DNA of 64,000 nt from Oscheius dolichura (Eukaryota > Nematoda > Chromadorea > Rhabditida > Rhabditidae): NCBI GenBank assembly GCA_932521035.1, contig OW051495.1:12090001-12154000 (forward strand), given 5' to 3'. The position numbers and the translations under genes were made by a program. A model generated the notes under the pieces. It worked only from the letters and a program-made list of their open reading frames with translations, ran no database searches and was not told where the DNA came from. Positions 9,135 to 20,252 of this stretch are shown one piece after another (positions within the stretch are counted from its first letter, which is position 1; each line of letters starts with the position of its first letter).

Positions 9135-11835
9135 ATGGGTTCCAAACTCCCGCACCTACAGGGAATCAGGGGTGTGGCCATTTTGGCCGTCGTCTTGTTC
9201 CATTTCATCCCTCTTGACTTACCCAATGGGTTTCTTGGCGTCGATATGCAAGTTCTCCTTTATTCTCCGTTAAAAGCTCAAAAAATAGGTTCTTTGTGCT
9301 TTCCGGCTATCTAATGCCCTTCATATTGTCTCGAGAAGAGACTTTTGATTGGGCAGCAGTTGGCAATTTCTGGTATAGAAGAGTCAAGAGGATCTGTCCT
9401 CTCTATTATGCCACTATCCTGCTGATTACAGGTAACAGTTTGCCACAACTGCCCTACAGTTGTACCGGGGAGCTTCCTTGAAATAACCCCAGCGGGAAAG
9501 GATGAAAATAAAAGCAAAAAGCTTACAACACCCGGGATTCCCAAGCCGTCTCCGATCCAAGTACTAACCGGGCCCAACGTTGCTTGACATGCCAGATCGG
9601 ACGGGATGGCGTACTTTCAACGTGGTATGGCCGTAAGCGGGCATTGGGCTTCTTTCGTAGGGGAAATTTCGGGGGGATCCTCCTTGGGAGGTGGAAATGA
9701 CATTGAAACGCTAATTTAGGCTCCTTTTTCTTCATCTCCATGTCCAATCTACCTACTGTTCTTGACGCCATGCTCTCTTCCCTCCATTTTCTGAACAATT
9801 TCCAACCGACCGCTGGATATGACTACTTCTTCAAGGTTTTCCTTTCTTTTGGGCTATTTTATAACTTTTCTGGCTTAGCTAGCAGCTTTTGTGGATCCTT
9901 TTACCCACACATGGTCGCTCTGCGTAGAAATGCAATTCTACCTGCTCTTTCCGTTATTCTACTTTGTCCACCAGCTAGTACCAGAGAAATACAAATGCTA
10001 CAACATACCTTGGATTGTTATTGGTATATTTTGTAGCTAAAAATGAGGAAATGGTTCAGGATTGAGTTCCCTGCTTTTTTATTACCGAGCCTCGGAGATT
10101 CTCGCCTTCAACTGTGTTCTGGCTCGATTGTGGCAGTTTGTCGCAGGTTTTACTCTTCTAGAATCACCTCAATTTTAATTTTTAAGGGATTACTACCTTC
10201 AACATAACAGAAATAAGAGAAGTTAAAGGTTTGTGGACTATTTTCATAAATTTCAAGAGATCCTCCTGTTTAGGGAGCAGAGAACGCTTCTTCCCTTCCT
10301 GGATGGCTTTGCTCATGGCCTCTTTGACCCTCTTTTCCCCCGTTACTATTCCTAAAAACTATTCCAGGTAAGAATTTCCAGTCAGGATCATTTACACAAC
10401 ATTTAGAGTGCTTATTACCTGCATAACGCCTGTTCTCATCTCTCACGGCGCGGGGAACCCCTTCTTGGAGAATCATGTTACCGTATTCTTGGGAGAAGTC
10501 TCCTACTCTTGGTATCTTATCCACTGGCCGGTTGTTTGCTGCCTTCGGATCTTTGAGCTCTTTGACGTTTATTGTGAGATCTCCAAAATTGTTTAAAATG
10601 GCCGAAAATTCAGATTATGCTCTATTTATTGGCCTGTCCGTTGTTCTTGCTACAGTAATCCACTATACCTTCGAGAAACAATATCTAAAATGGAATTGTT
10701 TCGTTATTTGGATATCTATTTGTTGCATGATCATGGTAACAATGGTCATGTTTGTTCCATTATCAGGTTTGGATTCCCTTTTTTTTTCGAAGAATCTCTT
10801 TTTTCAGTCACGACCATGCACCAAATGAAGGATGCCCGCCAACTGGCCAAAAACTATAGCCATTTAACACGAGGTCAGCTTTTTTTTCTACAGCCACGTT
10901 ACGATAGATTTTCAGAAGAAGTTATTCAGTTCAATATCGCTCTCAATAATTTGGAGATCCCCCTTCTTACGCCAGAAGGCTGCGCTTTCCAAGAGAAGCC
11001 TATCTTCCACTGGGACGGCTTCTGCCAATACCAGGAGCCCTACCCCAAAAGAGGGAATAATACCCTTATGGTTATTGGAAACAGCTGGGCGGCTAATGTT
11101 ATAAACCTTGTCCACGAGGAATGTGAACCATTTGCCAGGAATATCAGTGCCTATTCAATTGGAGGTGGAATATTTTCGGTTCTTGGGAGGAAGTGGGCAT
11201 ATTATAGGCTGTGATGTCCTTCCGGATGTTATCAATTCATGCAAAATTACTCCTCGTCATGAGGAATTTGTGGAAAAGGTCAAGCCGGATGTCCTCTTCA
11301 TCATTTCCCGGTCAGTTTTCGATTAAGCACCGTATCCTCTAATTTCAGTCCAATGGACCTAAAACACATCGACGATGGAATGTTGCCCCTTGAAGACAGC
11401 GTCTTTGCCACCTCACTTCGCCGTTTACAACGATTGGAATTGTTGGTCCAGAAGAAAATCTTCATTCTCAACGCGTTCCCCAATATTAATCCAAAAATCA
11501 CCTCAAATGTTAACAACTTCCTGAAATATGGAACTCCTGATCCTGAGGTAAGTGGACTTTCTCTTATAAAATGGAGAAATATCCAGGAGTTCACAATAGA
11601 CGCTCCGATCGGAATAAAAATAGCAAGAATGAGGACCGAAGAACTGGTGAGACGATGTCAGAAGTGTGAGATCTTTGACTACGTTCCATCGCTTTCTGTG
11701 AACAGAAAATTGACGCTTTATGACCCACAAACATTTGTAACCTATGCAAATACCGTGTTGCACTTGACTTTGGCAGGCCAGGAAAAGATCCGACCCGTGT
11801 ATAAGGAAATTTGCCAGCGATTGGATACTTTGTGA
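9135..11835 (+). CDS. OAC-type acyltransferase 3 with C-terminal SGNH-like part
   Basis: Multi-pass membrane O-acyltransferase of the nematode OAC family. About ten exons. Family landmarks in order: KLPHLQGIRGVAILAVVLFH, then GVDMFFVLSGYLM, NFWYRRVKRICPLYY, a cluster ending TAGYDYF, TWSLCVEMQFYLLFPLFYF, and LGEVSYSWYLIHWPVV. The C-terminal half is soluble and SGNH-hydrolase-like, with LMVIGNSWAANVI as the probable block I and a HLTLAGQEKIRPVY end before TGA. The first intron (9248-9288) has a GC donor (GCAAGT) with AG acceptor; frame and family match require it. The second intron (9432-9719) contains a 5S rRNA gene on the opposite strand. Acceptor group and substrate are not known. Family call is strong; the joins near 10145-10273 and 11162-11209 are less certain. 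Confidence 0.88.
9516..9520 (-). terminator. Pol III terminator of the 5S gene
   Basis: Run of five T on the minus strand directly after the GTAAGC end of the 5S RNA, the normal RNA polymerase III stop. Confidence 0.85.
9521..9638 (-). rRNA. rrn-5-like: 5S ribosomal RNA
   Basis: On the minus strand the sequence runs from GCTTACGGCCATACCACG to CCCGGGTGTTGTAAGC, 118 bases, with paired ends (GCTTAC with GTAAGC). It contains the conserved CCATCCCGTCCGATCTG block and TTAGTACTTGGATCGGAGAC, which includes the internal TFIIIA/Pol III control region, and differs from the C. elegans 5S by scattered substitutions as I remember that sequence. It is immediately followed by five T residues. All these parts are intact, so it is probably functional. 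It is a solitary copy here, lying antisense inside the second intron of the acyltransferase gene; no spliced-leader RNA gene was found next to it. Confidence 0.95.
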
Positions 11836-11918
11836 TCCTTACTAATTTAATATTCCTAATTTATTAATTTCCCCTCAATTACTGGTGCTATCAAATAAAA
11901 GATGATTTAAATACATTT

Positions 11919-12393
11919 TTATTTCCAATACCACAGAGAAGCAGTAGTGAGGCAACCGCCAGGAGGTCCGGAGGGGGTCATGCACGCTGTGAAGTACTGA
12001 TGGAGACAGTCGTCGAGACTCGGGCACATTCCAAGGGTAAACGGCTCGCGGCATCCATAGGGGCAGTAGGGGGAGTGACACATATAGGCTTTATTCTCCT
12101 TCCAAAGACAGCACTGCAGCCGGGAGCCGTAGACACGCTCAATGCACTCCGGTCTTCTCCATCCGATGTCAAATCCCTCCGGGAACGGAAGTAGGTCCCA
12201 GCTGGAAACCACACCTGGAATTATTTGATGAGATAGCAAAACTACAGTAATACTTAGTGTACCCAAATCTCTGGTGTCCCTTGTGTCTGGATAGGCTCGG
12301 ACCAGCCCGTGGACCACCTAGTGAAACAAAAAGGGAGAATTGTGAAAGCAACTTACCTATGAGGAGAAGGCCGAGGAGAGAACCTTTAATCAT
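11919..12393 (-). CDS. secreted cysteine-rich small protein (copy 1 of a local pair)
   Basis: Starts at ATG 12393 with a hydrophobic leader (MIKGSLLGLLLI) and ends at TAA 11919. The clear part is the last exon, which opens VVSSWDLLPFPEGFDIGW and has a cysteine framework: CIERVYGSRLQCC, then KAYMCHSPYCPYGC, MCPSLDDC, and CLHQ..FTAC. The spacing (C-x10-CC-x9-10-C-x4-CP, then a C near a DC pair and a last C) is shared with the gene at 19738-20102, so the two are probably relatives. Three exons; the join between leader and second exon is unsettled, because the strong acceptor near 12317 gives the wrong frame while a weaker one a little downstream gives AYPDTRDTRDLG in frame. I do not recognise the family; secreted defence, matrix or signalling roles are all possible. 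Confidence 0.55.
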
Positions 12394-12707
12394 GCCGGCC
12401 GATAATAAATAACTCGTGGTGGATGGCACCTTATAAAGAGAAAGTTACGAAATTCCCACCAGATCCCAATTCCCAATTCCCCCTATGAATAGAGTTCATT
12501 CGTTTGCACCTCAACTTTATTTTCCAAGAAATGGCCCCTTCTCACTGCCATGTAGCTTTTACGTGAGAATTCTAATCTCCATGCTGCCTTTTTTTCTGCA
12601 GAAAAGCCAATTGATTACCAGAAATAGACACTCCGAGGTGAAACGTGATAAGAAGAAAAAGAATGAAAGATTTATAGAATATCTCCTGAGGTATTATATA
12701 ACAAATA

Positions 12708-15700
12708 TTAGTGATCATTTAAGTTAACGGTAGTCTGCCTGGAATAGTGGCGATATAATGGTTCTGTGTGGATTGTCTCCACGTCATAGTCATCAACACT
12801 TCTTGTTTCACTTTTCCTTTCCAGACCAGAGTCTTTAGACGACTGTGGACTCAGTTGAGCGGCGCGAATGTTCCGACTTCTTGGGCTATTTTGAGATGAG
12901 ACCACGCTGCTACCGTCATTTAACTTTCCCTGGACCCAGAACGTTTCCATAACTCCTTTTCCCTGGAATTTTTCATCAGCAAACAACAGAAATAGTAAGA
13001 AAACCTTGATAATAACATCTCCTCTTGATTGAGTCAAGTATTGGCCAGGAAAGCGATCGACAAGGATTGAATGAGATACAGCGGACATGTGGATATGGTC
13101 AGCTGAAACAGGAGAAGCTTTTAGGCGATAGAAAGAGGCTACCTTTTCCATTACTTTCCATCCTCGAGGCGGTGTTTACTGTATCACCGAAGAGGCAGTA
13201 TCTTGGCATGGAGAGGCCAACAACTCCGGCTACACAGGGCCCTAAAAACCACAGGGTTCTAACTTGTTTTAGTAAGGTTACGGTAGCTATTCTGCTCTGT
13301 CTCTTACCTGAATTGATTCCAAATCTCAGTTGAACTTTTTCTCTAGGTAAATGGAGAATTTTATACGCTCTCACATATTCCCTGATCACCAGGCACATGT
13401 TTACAATCTCCTTGATGTGATTGTGTCCATTCCGAGATGGCAGTCCCGAAACGCAGAGGTAGCCATCCCCAATTGATTCAACCTGAAGAACATAGACTAT
13501 TAAATGACTCTCCACATTATTAATTACCTTGTAAACATCGTGCTGATCAATAATATTGTCAAAATTGGTATACAACTCGTTCAGAAGGTTGACAACTTGG
13601 AATGGAGAGCATTTGGCGGCTAATTGAGTGAATTTCACCACATCCATGAACATAACCGAGACATTGTCGAAGCCTTCCGGTTCAACAGTCTGTCCCAGTT
13701 TTAATTTATCGGCTACTTGTCTAAAACAAAAATTAAAGCAAGACGATAGCTCACTTTGGTAGCATTTTACTCAAAAGAACGTCGGCCTTCTTCTTCTCCG
13801 CGACTAATTCCTTCGTACGGTCTTCTACTTCAATTTCCAGGGTATTGGTATACTCTTCGAGCTTGTTAAAGACGTGATCGATGAGATTTAACTGAAATTG
13901 GAAGCATTTCACTGCGTAGGAAGTTGAATATTCAGTCTAAAACCTTCATTCCGCCTACCTTTTGGTTTGGGACGATGCTCTTCAACAATTTCCGGATATT
14001 TTCAGAATTAGGACGATCTGCCGGATCCTCGGACCAACAATCCTTTATCAGGGCGTACTGTAAGTTTTTATAACGAAATGTTCTACAGTAACCCGAGTCT
14101 TACAATAGCGGGACTGATTTCCAAGTCCTCTGCATCGAATTCTGGTCGAATTGGACGAGCACCTCCTTTCTTAATGAGGTAGAGAAGTTCTGGAATAATT
14201 GGTTGGAAACTGTAGACTTTTTAATACAGCTCACCGTCTAGACTCTCCTTTCGGTCCTTTAAATTCCAGGCCGGTTTTCGATTAATGACTTCCGAAGCGA
14301 TAATTGCGAAACTGTAGACATCTCCAGCTTGAGACACATCACCTGGGTTTCGAATCTGTTCTGGAGCTTTCCATAGAAGAGCTGGAAATGTTTACTGTTT
14401 TCGCTTCGGAACCTTTCCTACTCTTATCCTTGACTTTCTTGCCATTCGGCAGACTATTCAGTCCAAAATCGCTGAGCTTCACCTGCCAGCCGTCATTGAC
14501 CAGACAACATCCGGAATGAAGCCTTCCATGGGGTCCGACGAATGAGGAGTGGAGGAAGCCTAATCCCTAAAATGCGGGGGTGTTAATCTCTTGAGGACTA
14601 CGGTAGCAACCTCGGCTATGTCACGAATAACACAGAACACGAAGAATGAGTCAGCAGTATTCAAATTGCCAGAGGAGATGATATCCTGAAAGGAAAAAAA
14701 GGGTAAATGGCGTAACTATTATGGATTCTCTATTGTAAAGGTCCTGAAATGAAAATATCCAATAAAATAATCGTTTCAGGACAACCACCAGCTCCCTGAC
14801 AGTCTCTTCTTCACTTACCAACAGGCTTGACCGACTGCAATATTTCCAAATGGCCTTGTAGTCTATTCCATCCAACGAGAGTCCAATAAAATTGTTCAAG
14901 TTCAAATGGTCCATTTTCCTCAACTTGATGAAGTGCTCTCCTTCCTTCATGGATAACGGAACGGGGTCGTGTTCCGTCACAAAGACTGGGTCCTTCTCCA
15001 GGACGTAGAGATCATAGAATTTAGCGGTGATTGTATCCAAGAAGCTCTTGCTGTCCCCAGTCAGAGTAGTCATTGTAGAGGGATCCGAGCGGAGGGAGGG
15101 CTTGCTAGCGTTGGTTCGACTCTTCTGTAAAAGGATTGTTTACACTATCCAGAAGAAAAACGACAAGTTTTTACATTTCCAGTGGATTGGACAAATGGAT
15201 TTTCTCACCTTTGTTGTAGGTTTCTGCAATTTCAAGCTGGGAATCTGCCACTCGGCATTCAGCCGTTGCCTTTCCAGCTGTTTTGCTCTAAAATACACAA
15301 TCATACGAACATTCGAATCCCGCTTTAGCTACCGTATCATATAAATTATCAAAAATATGATAATAAGCAGAATGATAAAGCCCAGTACGCATCCAATCAC
15401 GACAAAAATTAAATTCTGCTCCCAGAATTCTTTAGGACATTGCGTTCCCAAATAACCACAGATCGGCGTAGTTAATGGGCTGAAAATATTATATCCTCTT
15501 CTAAAAAGGATAAAGAATACCGTCTCCCGCCTCTTGTAGCCCACAGGTTTGATTCGTCGGACCAAGCCGGAGTAAAAGCCTGAAAGAGAAGCTCTCCTTG
15601 AGTATTAAATGGAGTACGCAGTTAATTTTAAAGTCTACTTACCGATGCTCCGTCTAAATAGGTCATATTGGCGAAACTCTTCTCCTGGTAGTTCTCATCC

Positions 15701-17878
15701 AGAGCGTAGAGCATAAAGAAAGGATTCCTCGTGTAATTGGAATTGATCGAGACCTCTCCAGTCAGACCTTTAAATTAATTTCTCTTTTTTTGGGCCCTAC
15801 AGAGAAAATATACCCATAAAGCGGACTTGCACTCCATCTACCAGCAGATCCGGGTCTTTATAGCCGTCAATTGGATTTTTACTGATCGCATTGGTTAAAG
15901 TCAGCCCGTACATGAAGAAAGCGTCGTGGAGGTGGCGGGCAAACCCTCCCGGCTGAAAAATAAAGAATGTTAGGGGATACTGTAAGGGAAATCTCACATT
16001 TTTCCCATCATTAGCCAAGCAATCAGGTGTATTACAGTAGAAGGGATCGCCTCTTACACGCGGAACCACCTGATTACGGAAATTGTTCATCCATTCCAAA
16101 TCTGTGGCGGTGGAACTCAAATCAATCGAAATTTTGACATTTAGTACAAGTAATTGGCCGGAAACTAACCACAATGGCCCTTCTAGCTCCCAATTTGGCG
16201 GAATCGTCCTTCTTATCCGCGTTATTATTGGTAGCGTCTAACCAAATCGGCGTCAGCCCACTTGATGTCACTGAATCATCAGCTACATTGCCAACTAGAA
16301 TAGCTAATCAAAAGATAAGGAAGACTGTGTTGAGGAGAGGAAAAGGGAAAGGGAAAAGCGACTACCGGATGTCTACTAGAGATTAGTTAGAGAAAAGAAC
16401 AACACTCAACACAGTCTGAAAACCAAAGAAGGAGGAGAAAAAGTTGGACAACAAAAAAAATGGGTCTCTTCTTATCCTGCAAGGGTAAAAATAAGCTCAG
16501 AAATGGTGTTAGCTAGGAGCTGACAGGGATCAAAACTTGATGCTTCATAGGCCCCGAAGCGATTACATATATTCGCTTCGAGAGCCTAGATATAAGTTCC
16601 CAAGAACAGTTCTGTTCAGGAGAAAAATAAAGAAAAACGAACGCCACACAACACCACCACAATCACGTCATTTCAGTGAACTTACAGGTGACGTTGGTCA
16701 CTCCCGCCTGTCCGAATCCAATACTTTTCATGGACATAATAATGAAGAGATATTCTTCCGTGGCCATACCATTCTCACTTGCCCTATAGAACCATTCCCT
16801 CGTATCAGCAGGCGAGTCAAAGCACAGTAAGATGACTGAATTTTCCTCTCTATTTTTCGAGCAATTCCCCCCTACTTCTTGACCGTTGTTTAGCCGTATT
16901 CATCAGGTTGATATATTGTTGGGCATTATTAACTGGCAATTCGCTTTTCAGTACAATCTGGGGAGAGTACGTGTTTTCATCCAGGGCGGCTGACTAAAAT
17001 GAGCCGAGTATACGGTAGTCTCTCACCTACTTCAAGGGCCGACGTTATACTTTGACAGTAATCCACCTCGTTGTTTTTATACAAAACTGAAACCCTGGTC
17101 CATTCGAAATATTCCAGGACTTTGTTGGTAATATAACCAAGACTGAAATCTTCTTTTCTTAATAGATTTAAAGGAGGAAACCTGAGAGAATTTGACATAA
17201 TTGACGCGAGATACGGATATTTATCCTGATTGCCGAATTCCACATCGATGGAATAACCCCAGGCTACCATAAGCGTAGTATAATAAGTTGACAGCAGTCC
17301 CATCATCTTTATACCTGGAAATTAGGCCGCTAGCTGAGTATTTTACGTCTACGCAGCGAAATTCCGGAGCTCTAACACCTACTGTCAGGGCAGGACGGCC
17401 CGACGATCACGTCAACATCCTTATTCTTCAAGAAATCCAGTCCAACGTTTACAGTAGTCGCTGGGTCGCAATTTGTATAATTCACAAAGAATCTATAAAT
17501 TTTCGGTTGAAAGGAAGACTTCTGAATATTTTTTACTGGAAATCAATGTCCTGGAGATAATTCTGTTTTCGGAGATAATCAATAGCCAGAGGGATGGCGC
17601 CTCCGCAGACGGAAAAACCAATGTTCTGCTGCTGAATGACCTCTGCCACCGCTACGCCGACTTTTATCTAAAAAACAACATTTTTAGAGAACTGTATGGG
17701 TCCCAATTGACAAATTTAAGCTTCTTACCGTTCGCCGTATCCCCGTCCCTGTTCCAGGAATGGTAAAAGTTGTTGGCGTTGTTGTTGGTAACACTGTAGG
17801 AAATCCTGTTTGTGGAGTAACAATAGGTGTAATCTGCCCAGAAATATAGGGAACTAGAAGAGGAAGAAGAAACCACAT
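12708..17878 (-). CDS. receptor-type guanylyl cyclase
   Basis: Single-pass membrane receptor making cGMP from GTP, of the nematode GCY family, with many exons. Signal peptide [14 protein letters not shown] from ATG 17878 (an earlier in-frame ATG lies at 17953), ligand-binding ANF-receptor-like ectodomain to about 15480, membrane helix [20 protein letters not shown] near 15350-15420, kinase-homology domain about 14000-15070, coiled linker [19 protein letters not shown], then the cyclase domain. In the kinase-like part DFG is kept (KLSDFGL) but the catalytic HRD region reads HGRLHSG, so it is a pseudokinase. Cyclase residues are intact: metal aspartates in MFMDVVKFT and SIGDGY, guanine-specifying Glu (VESIGDG) and Cys (PRYCLFGD), and NTASR. 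Predicted active. Such receptors usually act in sensory neurons. Ends in a serine-rich tail at TAA 12708. Confidence 0.93.
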
Positions 17879-18547
17879 AGACAGCCGCGAGAGGAGAAGA
17901 TGAATGATAGTCGTATGATTGAAAAAAGAAGCCTTGTCATGAGTGAATTTCATGAAAATTCTATTGGACTACATTGCCCGCTAGGGGGGATTATCCGGAT
18001 GTTTATAGGTTTCCGTTTTAGAAAAAGAAGCTAACACTTTCAAAATAAACATAACGAAGAGGGAAGAGTACAAGACTGATCAATCCAGATGAGGGACAAC
18101 TTCCGTCTGCCATAGTGCCCTTGATCGACTTCCTGTATTAGGTAGGATAAGTTTTATCACATTACACCTGAGTAGGATAATTATTGCTTGGGCGGAAGCT
18201 GTTGAATCTCCCAGGCCTTGAGCACACAAACAATACTCTAATAAAAGCAGACATCCCAGTTTTTACGACACCAAACTTACACTACAGTGCCCGGTGAAGT
18301 CTCCTCAAAGCTTATTCCCAATCTAGACACCTTCAACCCGTTATTTACCCGATCCCTCAAGATGGAAGCGAGGCTTCTCTATTCAAGAGAATACAGATTT
18401 TCGATCATTTCGACGAAATTGCAGTCGGCTAAACGTTGAGCACAACAACCACTGTTATCATTTTTCACGAAGAAGGGAAGGGAAAATGGAGACTCTAACG
18501 AAACATCTGCATATAGAAGCCGCAGCCGTTAACAAAGCCATTCAAAG
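17879..18547. other. intergenic region upstream of the cyclase gene
   Basis: Contains the 5' flank of the guanylyl cyclase (-) and of the short gene at 18548 (+). No coding exon was recognised. Confidence 0.35.
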
Positions 18548-18841
18548 ATGCTTCTGCCGTTTGTATTGGCCAGTCTTCTCTTTTTGGTTCCTGTTCAACC
18601 ATTGGAGACTTATGTTTCTGTTAACTTCACTGTCCACTGTAATCACCCCAAAACATATCATATGAACGTTCTATTGATCGAAGTAAGCCCCATAAGTTAG
18701 TTCCCCTGGATTTTCCATACACGCTTGGCCTCTATTCTTTCTTTTTCTATCATACTCTACGTCGAAAGCTATCGAGGGAAACCAAATTTCAGCTCTGGAG
18801 ATCGTAACCCTGGTTATTAATAGCGGAAAGACGGCGGTATG
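18548..18841 (+). CDS. possible secreted protein, start exon clear, rest uncertain
   Basis: ATG 18548 opens a good signal peptide (MLLPFVLASLLFLVPVQ) followed by ETYVSVNFTVHCNHPKTYHM and NVLLIE. The C-x3-P spacing and following strand slightly recall transthyretin-like worm proteins. The next join is unclear. With the strong donor at 18683 the following exon starts LWRS and stops; with a donor after SPI (GTTAGT) it continues TLEIVTLVINSGKTAVWRG. Either an unusual donor is used or the gene has decayed. The end coordinate is approximate. Confidence 0.33.
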
Positions 18842-19737
18842 GAGAGGTGCTTCCGAAATAGTAAAACCTGAATTTTGGGACTAAAAGCTGTTTTTGTAAC
18901 CAAACGGCTTCTATTGATGAGACTAGTCCAATCGTCAAAGGATTTCCCGAGAGGATCCATAGGAAACTGACTATACATTATCAAGACAGAGTGTAGAAGG
19001 CGGTCCTCCATCAGCCTGTATTTATTGGTGAAGGTCCCCCGCCAAAACAAAGATGTACAATGCGCTTTTGCTGGCGATTTGCAATTTTTCATCTCTGAAG
19101 TTCTCTAACAAAAATACGATATCAAAAATAGCCATTTTTATACATATATAATTACTAGATAGAAAATAGGATGGAGAACTTTATAAAAGCAATTTGGGAC
19201 CGGACTCTAGGGTTTATCAATGTGAAAAACGCGAAAAACTGACTCTGTTATTTTAAAATCGCCGAAAACTCGTCTTTTTAGTTAGTTCAGCCTGAACGAT
19301 CTGAAGCAAAGTTGTAGATCTTGATGTGGCGAGTCTTCCGAGACCAAAAATAAATTGATTTGACCATACAATCGCGAGAAAATCCACTTTGAATGGAGAA
19401 AACTCGATCTTCGGTATTTCGCAATCCTTTTGGTGTCGGGACCCAAACGACTTGGGGAATGTTTTTCTCATCCTATGAGTATACCATACACAAAGTTTCA
19501 AGGAAAAAAATTTTTGTCCAAAACGCCCTGTTTCTGCTCGAGTCTTACAGAAATCTCGTCTTAAAAGCAAACCAGGCCTAGTTTCCATTTTTCCCTTCTG
19601 CTTCACCAACAAAATGGAAGTTGTTTCGTTGAGCTAGGAAATAAAGAGGACAAAGACGACAAAAATATTCCCCCTGGGAAATTTGTAACTATCGCTTTAT
19701 AAACACATCTCCTGCGGGCTATCTCTACTTTTGGAGA
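18842..19737. other. region without a convincing gene
   Basis: Opposing ORFs of 60-120 codons near 18817-19092 and 19253-19612 have no recognisable domain or signal peptide. Nothing else seen. Confidence 0.35.
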
Positions 19738-20102
19738 ATGAAGCTTCTCGTCTGCTTGTTCCTTCTCGTAGGTGAGTAAATCCTTTCTGAAGAACTTTTA
19801 TTCTTTTACCAAAAGTATTGCTCTATTATAAAATCATAGGTACCATTGAGTGCTGGAGTCTCTTCGAAGCGATGCTGCTGGATCCTCCTCGAGTATGTAA
19901 ATATGATACACTTGAGGGTTTTAATGTGAGGTGCTGCTATCGGAAGTCGGAGTCGCGATGGTTCTGCGACGCTGCTAGATGTCCTAAAAAGAGAAGCAAT
20001 TGGTATGGCGGATTCCCTATTCCTGACAGACAGTGTCTTACAAAGGAGGATTGCCATACCCTGTATAGAAATGATTGTCTGAATATGACCGCATATTATT
20101 GA
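19738..20102 (+). CDS. secreted cysteine-rich small protein (copy 2 of a local pair)
   Basis: Two exons (19738-19771 and 19840-20102) encode about 98 residues: leader MKLLVCLFLLVG, then TIECWSLFEAMLLDPPRVC, a CC pair (FNVRCCYRK), WFCDAARCPKKR, QCLTKEDC and NDCLNMTAYY before TGA. No further hydrophobic segment, so secreted. The cysteine order CC ... C-x4-CP ... C-x4-DC ... C matches the minus-strand gene at 11919-12393, with little other identity, as expected for a fast-evolving secreted family. The join is phase 1 with good GT and AG sites. AATAAAG follows near 20108. Function unknown; an ordinary disulfide-stabilised extracellular protein is the safe reading. Confidence 0.75.
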
Positions 20103-20252
20103 CTGAAAATAAAGATATAGCCGAGATTTATTTGTTAGCACCGGTAACGGGGGAAGAGAGCACAGGAAAAGAGTTTCTTCTTGTATCACTCTACTCTTCG
20201 AAAGAACTAGAGACAACCATTAAATATGTATAAAAATGGAGGAGGGACAGGA

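Noticed and set aside
18548-18682. Firm call as a transthyretin-like protein
   Set aside because: Only the C-x3-P spacing fits; the following exon does not continue the family in frame. Kept only as an uncertain secreted product.
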